Of a stretch of DNA of 64,000 nucleotides, positions 25,965 through 34,540 are shown in pieces. Numbering within the stretch: the stretch's first letter is position 1; every line of letters starts with the position of its first letter. The stretch is taken from contig NZ_CP007033.1 in assembly GCF_000512895.1 (NCBI RefSeq), positions 1,413,001-1,477,000 on the forward strand, given 5' to 3'. The translations under genes were made by a program, and so were the position numbers. This stretch comes from Dehalobacter restrictus DSM 9455. GTDB taxonomy: Bacteria > Bacillota > Desulfitobacteriia > Desulfitobacteriales > Syntrophobotulaceae. The notes beneath the pieces were generated by a model. It worked only from the letters and a program-made list of their open reading frames with translations. It was not told the origin of the DNA and did not search any database.

Positions 25965-26006
25965 AAAAACCAGGATAGTATCTCATTAGGTTATCCTGGT
26001 TTTTTC
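25965..26006 (+). terminator. Terminator after the M42-larB-HD unit
   Basis: A perfect stem AAAACCAGGATA/TATCCTGGTTTT around a short loop, ending in a run of seven T. It closes the unit that began at 20619. Confidence 0.85.
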
Positions 26007-26151
26007 ATGCAGTAATCCTTGAAATTTCCTGAAAGATTTGTTCTTTTCTGGGGACGCTATGTTCATATGCAAATACCAAAACAAAAACCAAAACAAAAAT
26101 GTGCGAATTAACATTTTAAAGCAGGAATATGTTCATTTACACGGAATATAT

Positions 26152-26167
26152 ATGTTTAAATAAACAT
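26152..26167 (+). promoter_or_regulatory. Inverted repeat just upstream of the gap ribosome site
   Basis: ATGTTTA-AA-TAAACAT, two perfect 7-base arms, ends three bases before GGAGG of the gap gene. It could be an operator or a leader structure. A run of CAAAACAAAA-like direct repeats lies at about 26076-26100. Confidence 0.4.
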
Positions 26168-26183
26168 TTGGAGGATGATATTT

Positions 26184-27194
26184 ATGTCCGTTAAAGTAGC
26201 AATCAATGGTTTTGGCAGAATTGGAAGGCTTTGTATGAGAGCTTTTCTTGAATCTTCAGGGGATTTGGAAGTCGTTGCAGTGAATGATCTTGGCAAAGCA
26301 GATATGCTGGCGCATTTGCTGAAATACGATTCTACCCACGGTACACTGCCTTACGATGTTATCGTCGAAGATGGTGTGATGAAGGTCAAAGGAAGCACCA
26401 TCAAACTTTTGGCCGAAAAAAACCCAGAAGAGCTGCCCTGGAAAGAACTGGGCGTCGATGTCGTGATTGAATCGACCGGAAGATTTGTGGACAGGGAAGG
26501 TGCAGGTAAACACCTGAAAGCAGGGGCTAAAAAGGTTGTTATTTCGGCACCCGGTAAAGATGAAGATCTCACGATTGTGATGGGTGTCAATGACGACAAA
26601 TATGATCCGGCCAAACATCATATCATTTCCAACGCTTCTTGTACCACCAACTGCCTGGCTCCTGTTGCGAAAGTGATTATGAAAGAATTTGGCATCGAGC
26701 ACGGAATGATGACGACAACGCACTCCGTAACCAATGACCAGAGAATTCTAGACTTTGAGCATTCTGACTGGCGCAGAGCCAGAGCTGCATTCCAATCAAT
26801 GATCCCGACAACCACAGGAGCGGCAAAAGCCGTGGCCCTTGTTTTGCCAGAGCTCAAAGGAAAGCTGAATGGTCTGGCAGTAAGAGTCCCGACACCGAAT
26901 GTGTCTTTGGTCGATTTTGTTGTGAATGTCAGCAAAGCGACGACGAAGGAAGAAGTCAATGCCAAGCTTAAACAGGCTGCAGAAGGTGAGCTAAAAGGAA
27001 TCCTTTCCTATAACGAACTGCCCCTTGTTTCGAGCGATTATAACGGCAATAACGCCAGTTCGATCGTTGACGGACTGTCCACAATGGTTATCGGTGATAA
27101 GATGATCAAAGTCCTGGCCTGGTATGACAATGAATCCGGCTATTCGAACAGGGTGATCGATGTGATCAAGATGATGGCTGCCCGCGGGTTTTAA
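26184..27194 (+). CDS. gap: Glyceraldehyde-3-phosphate dehydrogenase, type I
   Basis: A 336-residue NAD-type GAPDH. NAD-binding INGFGRIGR is at the N-terminus, active-site cysteine C153 in [12 protein letters not shown], its histidine partner in TTHSVTND, and the C-terminal [12 protein letters not shown] is intact. ATG 26184 is chosen because ATG 26175 touches the GGAGG site. It is preceded by an inverted repeat and followed by repeat copy C and pyk. The isolated gap, without pgk-tpi-gpm, suggests a central-carbon copy regulated on its own. Confidence 0.96.
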   Translation: MSVKVAINGFGRIGRLCMRAFLESSGDLEVVAVNDLGKADMLAHLLKYDSTHGTLPYDVIVEDGVMKVKGSTIKLLAEKNPEELPWKELGVDVVIESTGRFVDREGAGKHLKAGAKKVVISAPGKDEDLTIVMGVNDDKYDPAKHHIISNASCTTNCLAPVAKVIMKEFGIEHGMMTTTHSVTNDQRILDFEHSDWRRARAAFQSMIPTTTGAAKAVALVLPELKGKLNGLAVRVPTPNVSLVDFVVNVSKATTKEEVNAKLKQAAEGELKGILSYNELPLVSSDYNGNNASSIVDGLSTMVIGDKMIKVLAWYDNESGYSNRVIDVIKMMAARGF

Positions 27195-27202
27195 TTAATA
27201 TT

Positions 27203-27330
27203 GGGTTAGTCTCCATAATGGATAGCCGCTTTCGGCTATTGTGCCTTCCATGGCACAAAAAGCCGCGCTGCGCAATCCATGCTCCGCTTGGCGCTGGCTA
27301 TCCATTACGGAGACCTAGTCTGGGGTTAGT
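27203..27330 (+). repeat. Palindromic intergenic element, copy C
   Basis: Between gap and pyk. Terminal arms 27209-27226 and 27297-27314 pair over 18 bases with one mismatch (GTCTCCATAATGGATAGC). An inner hairpin TTGTGCC/GGCACAA sits at about 27239-27256. GGGTTAGT occurs at both edges (27203-27210 and 27323-27330), a possible target duplication. The arm sequence differs from copies A and D while the pairing is kept. Confidence 0.85.
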
Positions 27331-27397
27331 AGAAGAATCTTAAGTAAATGTTAATTTAGAATCGCAGTGTTAGCCGAATTCAGTAAGAGAGGGCGAT

Positions 27398-29128
27398 ATG
27401 ATGCGAAGAACCAAGATCATTTGTACGATCGGTCCTGCCAGTGAGCATCCGGATAAGATCAGACAGCTGATTCAGTCCGGCATGAATGTGGCCAGACTTA
27501 ACTTTTCTCACGGCAGTCATGAGGCGCATGGAAGAACAATTGTGAACCTCAGGGTTGCTGCAGAACAAACCGGTGTTAATCTGGGGATCCTGCTGGATAC
27601 CAAAGGTCCGGAGATTCGTACAGGCTTGGTTCCTGAGCAAGGGGTCCATCTGGAAAACGGAAGCAACTTTATGCTTGATCAGGATGAAAGCCTCGGTTCA
27701 GCTGAGCGGGTCTTTGTGACCTATCCGGATCTCTGGAGCGAGGTTGTGCCCGGAAATCATATTCTGCTGAGTGACGGGCTGCTTGACCTGGAAGTCACCT
27801 CAGCTGAGAATGGACAAATCACGACGATCGTCAGGAACGGGGGCCTGCTAAAATCCCAAAAAGGGGTCAATGTTCCCGGCGCCAGCATTCAGCTGCCGGC
27901 TCTCACGCTGAAAGATATCGAAGATATTCAGTTTGGGCTGCGAAACGGGATTGATTTTATCGCGGCTTCCTTTACCCGCAAGGCTTCGGATATTCTGGAA
28001 GTGCGGAAAGTTGTCGAGGAAGCGAACGCTGCGGTAAAGATTATCGCCAAGATTGAAAGTCATGAAGGCATACGTAATATCGACAGTATTTTGGAAGTTG
28101 CCGACGGTATTATGGTAGCCCGGGGAGACCTCGGCGTGGAGATCCCGGTGGAAGAAGTCCCAATTTTTCAAAAAGAGATTATTTGCAAATGCAATGCGTT
28201 GGGCAAAACAGTCATTGTAGCGACGCAGATGCTGGAATCGATGACGCACCAGCCGCGTCCGACCAGAGCAGAAGCAAGTGATGTTGCCAATGCAATTTTA
28301 GACGGCACGGACGCGATCATGCTCTCCGGTGAGACTGCAGCCGGTGAATTTCCGGTCGAAGCGGTACAGACAATGGATAAAATAACGCACAAGGCTGAAG
28401 GGATATTTTTTAAGACCAGTGCCCCGTTGGAAAAAGGACGCAATATTGCCGACGCGATCGGTCATGCCAGTTATACTATAGCAGCGGATCTGAACGCGGC
28501 CGCAATCATTACGCCGACCCAGTCCGGCAAAACAGCCAGAATGATTTCCCGTTACCGGCCGAAGTCGTTGATCATCGCAACAACGCCTTATCCCGAAGTA
28601 GCGAGAAGCCTGACCCTCAGCTGGGGTGTTCATACCATCATTGTCCCGGAAAGTACAGGAACGGACCAACTGCTTTCCGTTGCCGTGACAAGATCTTTGG
28701 ATCAGAAATTGATTCAAACCGGCGATGTTGTTGTGCTGACTGCGGGTGTCCCGGTCGGTAAAGTTGGCACGACCAATCTGATCAAAGTCCAGGTGGTCGG
28801 GAATGTGCTGGCAAGAGGTACAGGGATCGGACGAAGAGCTTATTCGGGGAAGGCAAGCAAAGCTAGCGATCCGGAGAAATTCAGCCAAGGGGATATTTTT
28901 ATAGCACCTTTTACCGATGCCGAGCAGCTGCCGGTTATGGCGAAAGCCGGTGCAGTTGTGGTTGAACGCGGAGGACTGACCTCGCATGCAGCCATCGTTG
29001 CTTTGGAATATGGGATTCCGGCAATCGTCGGAGCGGATGATGCTGTACAGAAGATTCAGGAAGGTGTTTTAATTACTGTAGACGCCTTGTCCGGCGTTGT
29101 TTATGAGGGCTCCGTTGCAATACTATAA
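27398..29128 (+). CDS. pyk: Pyruvate kinase with C-terminal PEP-utilising domain
   Basis: A 576-residue pyruvate kinase. The catalytic core shows NFSHGSHEAH, the KIESHEG active-site loop, VARGDLGVEIP and MLSGETAAG. The extra C-terminal domain (about residues 490-576), typical of Bacillus-group enzymes, includes the phosphohistidine-like motif GGLTSHAAIVALEYGIPAIVG. It converts PEP and ADP to pyruvate and ATP. GAGAGGG precedes ATG 27398. The DeoR-type regulator starts 94 bases downstream and may control this sugar-phosphate region. Confidence 0.96.
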   Translation: MMRRTKIICTIGPASEHPDKIRQLIQSGMNVARLNFSHGSHEAHGRTIVNLRVAAEQTGVNLGILLDTKGPEIRTGLVPEQGVHLENGSNFMLDQDESLGSAERVFVTYPDLWSEVVPGNHILLSDGLLDLEVTSAENGQITTIVRNGGLLKSQKGVNVPGASIQLPALTLKDIEDIQFGLRNGIDFIAASFTRKASDILEVRKVVEEANAAVKIIAKIESHEGIRNIDSILEVADGIMVARGDLGVEIPVEEVPIFQKEIICKCNALGKTVIVATQMLESMTHQPRPTRAEASDVANAILDGTDAIMLSGETAAGEFPVEAVQTMDKITHKAEGIFFKTSAPLEKGRNIADAIGHASYTIAADLNAAAIITPTQSGKTARMISRYRPKSLIIATTPYPEVARSLTLSWGVHTIIVPESTGTDQLLSVAVTRSLDQKLIQTGDVVVLTAGVPVGKVGTTNLIKVQVVGNVLARGTGIGRRAYSGKASKASDPEKFSQGDIFIAPFTDAEQLPVMAKAGAVVVERGGLTSHAAIVALEYGIPAIVGADDAVQKIQEGVLITVDALSGVVYEGSVAIL

Positions 29129-29222
29129 ACAAAGAACTGGCAGATCTAATACCTTGTCATACTTAAATAAACTTCAATATGGCAATAGCATGAAATGCAT
29201 ATGTAAAGCTGGAGGTGGGCAG

Positions 29223-29984
29223 TTGACAGCGGGCAGACAGGAAAAAATCAGATATTTGCTCCAAAAACACGGGCATTTGACGGTAGCGGAACTGGCTGCT
29301 GAGTTTAATGTTTCCGAAATGACCATACGCCGTGATCTTAAACAGCTTGCTTTGATGGGCTTGATTCAGCGGGAACACGGCAAAGCCGTTTATCCTCAAA
29401 ACCCTCAAATTAAGAATACCGTCTTTACTACGCGGATCGGCGAAGCCCAAAGTGAAAAGCTTAGCATTGGCCGAGCAGCTGCTGGTCTGATTAATGAAGG
29501 AGAATCCGTAATTCTAGATTCAGGAACGACGACACTGGCGATTGCGCTCGCCCTTGACATAAAATGCACGGTTGTAACGAATTCCCTTGCCGTTGCCGAA
29601 ATTCTCAGTATGCGTGAAGATATCACGACCGTCTTAACAGGCGGGGAAGTGCAAAGCACGACCTATTCGCTGCTGGGGCCGATGACCAGGGAAAACCTGG
29701 ATGGATTCTACGCGGACAAACTGTTTCTGTCGGCAACCGGCATCAGCACGGAAAAAGGTCTTTCGACATCGAGCATGATTGAATCCGAAGTCAAACAGGC
29801 CATGATTACTTCGGCCAGGGAAGTTATTCTTGTCGCTCACAGTGCGAAACTTGGTCATATTCTCTACCATACATTTGCTAAATGGGAAAAAGTGAATCAA
29901 TTTATCACAGATGCTGGAGCTTCTCCGGAACAAATAAAAAGAATTGAACAATATGGTGTAAAAGTCACGCTTACTTCTCCCTGA
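29223..29984 (+). CDS. DeoR-family transcriptional regulator
   Basis: A 253-residue regulator. The N-terminal DeoR helix-turn-helix is LTVAELAAEFNVSEMTIRRDLKQL followed by a wing GLIQREHGKAV. The C-terminal sensor domain carries the sugar-phosphate-binding features of the family: ILDSGTTTLAIA, VTNSLAVAEIL, and LTGGEVQSTTYSLLGP. TTG 29223 is chosen because GGAGGTG lies six bases upstream; the frame is open further upstream into the pyk end, but without a site. Members respond to phosphorylated sugars. Position after gap-pyk suggests, without proof, a glycolytic role. Confidence 0.88.
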   Translation: MTAGRQEKIRYLLQKHGHLTVAELAAEFNVSEMTIRRDLKQLALMGLIQREHGKAVYPQNPQIKNTVFTTRIGEAQSEKLSIGRAAAGLINEGESVILDSGTTTLAIALALDIKCTVVTNSLAVAEILSMREDITTVLTGGEVQSTTYSLLGPMTRENLDGFYADKLFLSATGISTEKGLSTSSMIESEVKQAMITSAREVILVAHSAKLGHILYHTFAKWEKVNQFITDAGASPEQIKRIEQYGVKVTLTSP

Positions 29985-29996
29985 GCATTACTTTTC

Positions 29997-30374
29997 TTAT
30001 ACGCTAGCACCGAATATTGCACCGGTAATCATCGGGATCAACCAGATAACCCACACAAGAATACTGAATTTATGAAATTTACCAATCATTTGCTCATTGT
30101 TTTTCATCAAGACGACTGTTGCCCAAATGGCATGAAAAAACATAATGATAATCGCCGCGAGACCGGTGAGACCATGAAAAGTGAATTGAAGCAGGCCTCC
30201 TACCATAAGTCCCATTGCCCCAGTTCCAATGGTATCGCAGATCAGGCCGCAATAAAAGGTTATGACATGCCACCATTTCAGTCTGCGTTGAAAATGCTCG
30301 CTCCAGACGCCGATGCTGTAAATCAGTAAAGCTAAAGAAATGAAAACCATTCCGATTAAACCATACGTACTCAT
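29997..30374 (-). CDS. HsmA/TIGR03987-family small membrane protein
   Basis: A 125-residue protein with four hydrophobic segments and conserved polar residues inside them (CDTIGTGAMGLMVGG, FHGLTGLAAIIIMFFHAIWA). This matches the TIGR03987/HsmA family of four-helix membrane proteins with conserved histidines, perhaps haem- or metal-related; function is unknown. It is convergent with the DeoR gene (12 bases between the stops). GGAGG precedes the start. Confidence 0.75.
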   Translation of the reverse strand: MSTYGLIGMVFISLALLIYSIGVWSEHFQRRLKWWHVITFYCGLICDTIGTGAMGLMVGGLLQFTFHGLTGLAAIIIMFFHAIWATVVLMKNNEQMIGKFHKFSILVWVIWLIPMITGAIFGASV

Positions 30375-30554
30375 TAATAATCCTCCTGTATGATCCAGTT
30401 AATGCTACTTTGTAACTATCATATCAGAAAGAGGTAAAAATGGTAATATGTAATGATTGCCCATCTCTCGCAATCATTTTTTTATCTGCGCAGAAGGGAA
30501 CTTGTCCTTCGTTGTAGAAAATTATATAGCAGTTCAGAATTCAGGAGGAAATTA

Positions 30555-31640
30555 ATGAATCAGCCACAATTCTTTGCAGGACAAAAACTTAATTTTACGA
30601 CTAACTCCGAATTGTTTCACGACATCTATACTGCAGAAATAAAGAATGTATTCCCTGACCGCTTGGAATTGGCAATCACTTTACATAAAGGTTATCTGCT
30701 GCTGATCCCGATTGGTACCGTGATACGCTGGCTGGTTTCCGATTCGAAAATCGTCCTTACATCCGAAGTGATTTCCCGGCAGCCGGCTCAGCAGAGCTGG
30801 TGCGTTACGATTCCAACTGTCCAGAGACAGCAAAAAAAATCCAGAGTCATTGCGATCGGCAGCGGTAAGGGAGGAGTTGGTAAAACTTCACTCGCTATCA
30901 ATTTGAGTATGGCTTTAAGCCAGCTTGGTAAAAGAGTCATTATCCTTGATGCCGATATTGGGATGGCCAATGTCGAATTATTGTTGAAATTGAATAATCC
31001 GCTGAACCTTACCCATGTCCTGAAAGGCGAGTGCACCTTAAAGGACATTCTGACTCCCGGCCCGGGAGGAATTAAGCTTCTGCCGGGTTCAAGCGGCATT
31101 TCATCATTAACAAATCTCAGTCCTCTTCAGTTTAACCGTATCATATCCGGATTTGCGGATCTGGAAGGTGAATGCGATATCTTTCTGATCGATACCGGAG
31201 CAGGTATTTCGGAAGTCGTACTTAAATTTTTGGAGGCTGCGGATGACCTGCTGCTGGTTACCACCACAGAACCGCACGCGATGATGGATACATACGGACT
31301 GACCAAAGCGCTGGCGTACCGCAATTCGAATATCCGTCCTTACCTGGTGATCAATCGCTGTGAAGATGAAGCCGAAGCGATAAAGTGCTGTGAAACATTT
31401 AAGAAAGCTTCGTCCAAGTATCTCAAGCTGCAGCCGGAACTGCTTGGCTGGATTTACGATGACAAAAAAGTCACAAAATCCTTAAAGAGTCAAAACCCCT
31501 TATTTTTATCCCAGCCTAATTCTGAATATGCAGTTCAGGTCCTCAGCATCGCCAAAACGCTTCTTGGGAAAAGAGTCACCCATGAAAGGTCCACGGGAAT
31601 TTTGTCCTTTATCAATAAAATTAAAAGAAATTTTGCCTAG
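30555..31640 (+). CDS. MinD/FlhG-type ATPase with an N-terminal YcgR-like domain
   Basis: A 361-residue protein. Residues 1-85 resemble the YcgR N-terminal/PilZN fold of flagellar brake proteins (FFAGQKLNFTT to LLIPIGTVIRWLV). From residue 95 it is a MinD-type deviant Walker ATPase: GSGKGGVGKTS at about residues 102-112, ILDADIGMANVELLL, LIDTGAGIS, and TTTEPHAMMDTYGL. The ATPase part is closest to FlhG/YlxH, which sets flagellar number. No flagellar genes are present. The start at 30555 follows AGGAGGAAATTA; the upstream in-frame ATG at 30453 has no site. Confidence 0.82.
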   Translation: MNQPQFFAGQKLNFTTNSELFHDIYTAEIKNVFPDRLELAITLHKGYLLLIPIGTVIRWLVSDSKIVLTSEVISRQPAQQSWCVTIPTVQRQQKKSRVIAIGSGKGGVGKTSLAINLSMALSQLGKRVIILDADIGMANVELLLKLNNPLNLTHVLKGECTLKDILTPGPGGIKLLPGSSGISSLTNLSPLQFNRIISGFADLEGECDIFLIDTGAGISEVVLKFLEAADDLLLVTTTEPHAMMDTYGLTKALAYRNSNIRPYLVINRCEDEAEAIKCCETFKKASSKYLKLQPELLGWIYDDKKVTKSLKSQNPLFLSQPNSEYAVQVLSIAKTLLGKRVTHERSTGILSFINKIKRNFA

Positions 31641-31765
31641 AATATAAGGAATTTCTCAAGGAATAAACGTGTGAGCCAATGAATTGGAAAATTCCTGTAT
31701 TTTCTTAAGGCTTAATTAATGGTATGATATAGCAGTGTACGAATGACAAGCTAAGGGAGGCGAGA

Positions 31766-33301
31766 ATGATTAGTAGAAAGATAAACAAAAATTATCTGGA
31801 CAAAATCATACAAAAATTTAAAAAAGCGAATACTGCAGAGGCTTTGGCTAAGCAAGCGAAAAAAATAAAATTTGGCATCGTGAACTTAGCAAATAAAATC
31901 GAATATAAAGAAATTTTTTCGAAGACGGCAGCAAAGATTAAAAATATTTCCTGGAAATCTCCAAAGACGATCGGGATCACCGTGCTGGCTTTGGCAGTGA
32001 TTTTCAGTGGTTGTTTTTATTTTAGCTCGACAACTCCGGCAGTAGGTATTGTTGTAAACGGTAAAAACATTGGTTATGCAGCAAGTAAGTCTGAGGCTAA
32101 ACGACTGGTTCAAGAGATTCTTACCCAGCAGGGGAACGCAGCCGGAACCGTTGCTCAGACCAGCGATACCATAGAATATAAAAGTCTAAGATTAAAGAAT
32201 GAAGATTATACCGGGCCGGTGTCTAAAGATGTTTTGGCAAATGCCATTAAGCCGTACGTCAATGGCTATGGGCTACAGGTGAATGGCAAAGTCGTGGTTG
32301 TTTTAGCCAACGAACAAGACATCAATACTTTGTTGAAAAAGTATGAGGATTATCAGACGAAGCCTTCGAAAAATAATACTGTTTCTTCAGTTAAAATTGT
32401 CGAACCGGTCTCCAAAATTGCATCAAAGGTTCACCCGAGTGAAGTCAAGACAGTTGATGCCGCTTTGGAAATCTTGGTTAAAGGCGATGTGGCAGAAACC
32501 ACGTATACCATTCAAGAAGATGATTCTTTATGGCTGATTGCCCGTAAGAACAATATGCTGACAGACGAAGTGATTGCTGCTAACCCGGGATTTACTGAAG
32601 ACTCAGTAATTCAGCCAGGACAGAAAATCAAGCTTGTTCAAACAAAGCCTTACCTTACAGTACGAAGTGAAGGTACGAAAGTAGTCAGTGAGGTTGTTCC
32701 GTTTGATGTGCTTTCCAAGACGGACAGCAGTCTCGGCTACGGCAAGAGTATCATCAAGCAGGCGGGTAAAGATGGTGAAAAGGCCGTTACATATTCGTAT
32801 GTTGAGGAAAATGGTAAAATGATCGAAAAGCAGGTTGTCAAGGAAGAAGTCGTCAATAAACCTGTAAATCAGATTGTTGCTAAAGGACCTGGCCGCTCAA
32901 TTGTCTATGTTGGGACATCCCGCGGATCCGGCAGTATCTCCGGTTTAAGCTGGCCCATCAGCGGAGGTATTACCTCCTATTATGGTTCTCGTCATGGCAG
33001 CTTCCATACTGGAATCGACATTGATGGAGTTACCGGCCAGCCCTATTATGCGGCAGCTTCCGGCACCGTTGTAGAAGCAGGATGGGATGGCGGATATGGA
33101 TACTGCATCATGATCGATCATGGTAATGGCGTATCTACCCGGTATGGTCACTCATCCAAACTGTTTGTCAGTGTCGGACAAACTGTATCGAAAGGCCAAA
33201 ACATCGGCAATGTAGGCTCAACCGGCAATTCAACAGGATCACATTTGCATTTTGAAGTAATCATTAACGGCAGTACTGTAAATCCTTTGAACTATCTGTA
33301 A
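31766..33301 (+). CDS. M23 wall peptidase with LysM and G5 domains
   Basis: A 511-residue secreted, membrane-anchored protein. A basic cytoplasmic region precedes one membrane helix at about residues 70-90. A LysM domain follows near residues 250-295 (TYTIQEDDSLWLIARKNN), then a G5-type domain near 300-375 (VVSEVVPFDVLSK to QIVAKG), and a C-terminal M23 zinc peptidase with HTGIDIDG, the HGNGV loop and HLHFEV. This is the layout of Clostridia spore/vegetative DD-endopeptidases. The metal ligands are intact. AGGGAGGCGAG precedes ATG 31766. A strong terminator follows. Confidence 0.9.
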   Translation: MISRKINKNYLDKIIQKFKKANTAEALAKQAKKIKFGIVNLANKIEYKEIFSKTAAKIKNISWKSPKTIGITVLALAVIFSGCFYFSSTTPAVGIVVNGKNIGYAASKSEAKRLVQEILTQQGNAAGTVAQTSDTIEYKSLRLKNEDYTGPVSKDVLANAIKPYVNGYGLQVNGKVVVVLANEQDINTLLKKYEDYQTKPSKNNTVSSVKIVEPVSKIASKVHPSEVKTVDAALEILVKGDVAETTYTIQEDDSLWLIARKNNMLTDEVIAANPGFTEDSVIQPGQKIKLVQTKPYLTVRSEGTKVVSEVVPFDVLSKTDSSLGYGKSIIKQAGKDGEKAVTYSYVEENGKMIEKQVVKEEVVNKPVNQIVAKGPGRSIVYVGTSRGSGSISGLSWPISGGITSYYGSRHGSFHTGIDIDGVTGQPYYAAASGTVVEAGWDGGYGYCIMIDHGNGVSTRYGHSSKLFVSVGQTVSKGQNIGNVGSTGNSTGSHLHFEVIINGSTVNPLNYL

Positions 33302-33310
33302 AACAGGAAT

Positions 33311-33342
33311 AAAATAGCGCTTGGACAAGCGCTATTTTTTTT
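33311..33342 (+). terminator. Terminator after the M23/LysM/G5 gene
   Basis: Stem AAAATAGCGCTT/AAGCGCTATTTT with a 4-base loop, running into T's. Confidence 0.9.
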
Positions 33343-33476
33343 AACTGTCTAGGTTATCGAAAAGCTGTACATTTTCCGATAGATCGAAGTGCAACCTAAG
33401 TTTTCTAAAAAACTTGACAAATAGGATGTAATTGGTAGGATTATTTATAATATCTTTTTTTGGATGGAGTGATAGC

Positions 33477-34334
33477 ATGCCATTTCAGATCGTAGTAGAC
33501 AGCGCTTCAGATATGCCAAGAGATCTAGCTGAAAAACTTGGGATTGTTGTTGTCCCGATGCCGGTAAATATTGATGGGGTTACCTATGCAGAAGGGATCG
33601 ATATTTTTCCGGACAAGTTTTACGCTAACTTCAAAGACTATAAAGAACTCCCGAAGACTTCGCAGCCTAATTTGAATCTCTTAAAGGACGCCTACGAAAA
33701 AGTATTGGCTGAAGGTAAAGAAGTCATTGCCATACACCTGTCTTCCGGCTTAAGTTCAACTTGTCAAACGGCAGTGATGGTGCGGGAAATGTGCAGCGCT
33801 TCGGAGAAAATACATATCATCGACAGCCTTGGTGCATCTTTGGGATTTGGGCTGCAGGCAATACTTGCGTCAGAAATACTGAAGCATACCGATACCTGGC
33901 AGGAGATTGAACCGCAAATCATGGAGATTAAAAATAAAATGCGGTACATTTTTACCATTGATACGCTGGAGTACCTTGTCAAAGGTGGAAGATTAAGCAA
34001 AACAGCCGGATTCGTCGCCGGACTTTTGGATGTCAAACCGATCCTGCACATGAATACGGAAGGAAAAATTGACGTATTTAACAAAGTCAGATCCAGAAAA
34101 GCTGCGATCCGCAAGCTTATTGAAATCATGAAAAATGAGATCGTTGAAGCAGAAAAGCAAGTGATCGGGATTTCTCATTCGGCATGTTTGGAAGAAGCCA
34201 AAGCCCTGGCTGAAGAAATCAAAAATACACTGCCGGTCAAAGACGTAATTATTAGTGATATTGGCTGTGTTGTAGGCAGCCATGTCGGACCGGGAACGCT
34301 GGCACTTTACTACCAGTCCGTTCCCAAGATGTAA
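33477..34334 (+). CDS. DegV-family fatty-acid-binding protein, first copy
   Basis: A 285-residue DegV protein (PF02645). Hallmarks are VVDSASDMPRDLAEKL at the N-terminus, TSQPNL in the lipid-headgroup loop, HLSSGLSSTCQTA, and the late GSHVGPGTLAL. DegV (FakB-type) proteins bind a fatty acid and present it to the FakA kinase. No fakA is in the window. ATG 33477 is preceded by GGAG; a longer frame from 33432 has no site. A TTGACA box at 33414-33419 is a likely -35. Confidence 0.9.
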   Translation: MPFQIVVDSASDMPRDLAEKLGIVVVPMPVNIDGVTYAEGIDIFPDKFYANFKDYKELPKTSQPNLNLLKDAYEKVLAEGKEVIAIHLSSGLSSTCQTAVMVREMCSASEKIHIIDSLGASLGFGLQAILASEILKHTDTWQEIEPQIMEIKNKMRYIFTIDTLEYLVKGGRLSKTAGFVAGLLDVKPILHMNTEGKIDVFNKVRSRKAAIRKLIEIMKNEIVEAEKQVIGISHSACLEEAKALAEEIKNTLPVKDVIISDIGCVVGSHVGPGTLALYYQSVPKM

Positions 34335-34338
34335 TAAA

Positions 34339-34465
34339 CCGGGTAGGTCTGAAGGCCACAATACCGCTTTCTGGCCGTTGCGTCCTCCTAGACGCAAAAG
34401 GCCGCGCTTCGCAATCCTGCTCCGCTCACAGCGGAACTGTGGCCTTCAGACTGATCATAAGTTTT
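34339..34465 (+). repeat. Palindromic intergenic element, copy D
   Basis: Between degV and miaB. Perfect 14-bp terminal arms (34347-34360 and 34438-34451, GTCTGAAGGCCACA and its complement). The inner hairpin is TTGCGTC/GACGCAA. The right edge CAGACTGATCATAAG resembles the edges of copies A and B, which marks the end of the element. Confidence 0.85.
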
Positions 34466-34540
34466 TTAAGTAAGTCTTCATAGCAACAGTTTTTATCTGC
34501 ATAAATATTATAGCTTTCAAGCAGAGGATTGATTGAATAC

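Noticed and set aside
28298-28987. 229-codon frame antisense to pyk
   Set aside because: Shadow ORF; pyk motifs cover the region on the plus strand.
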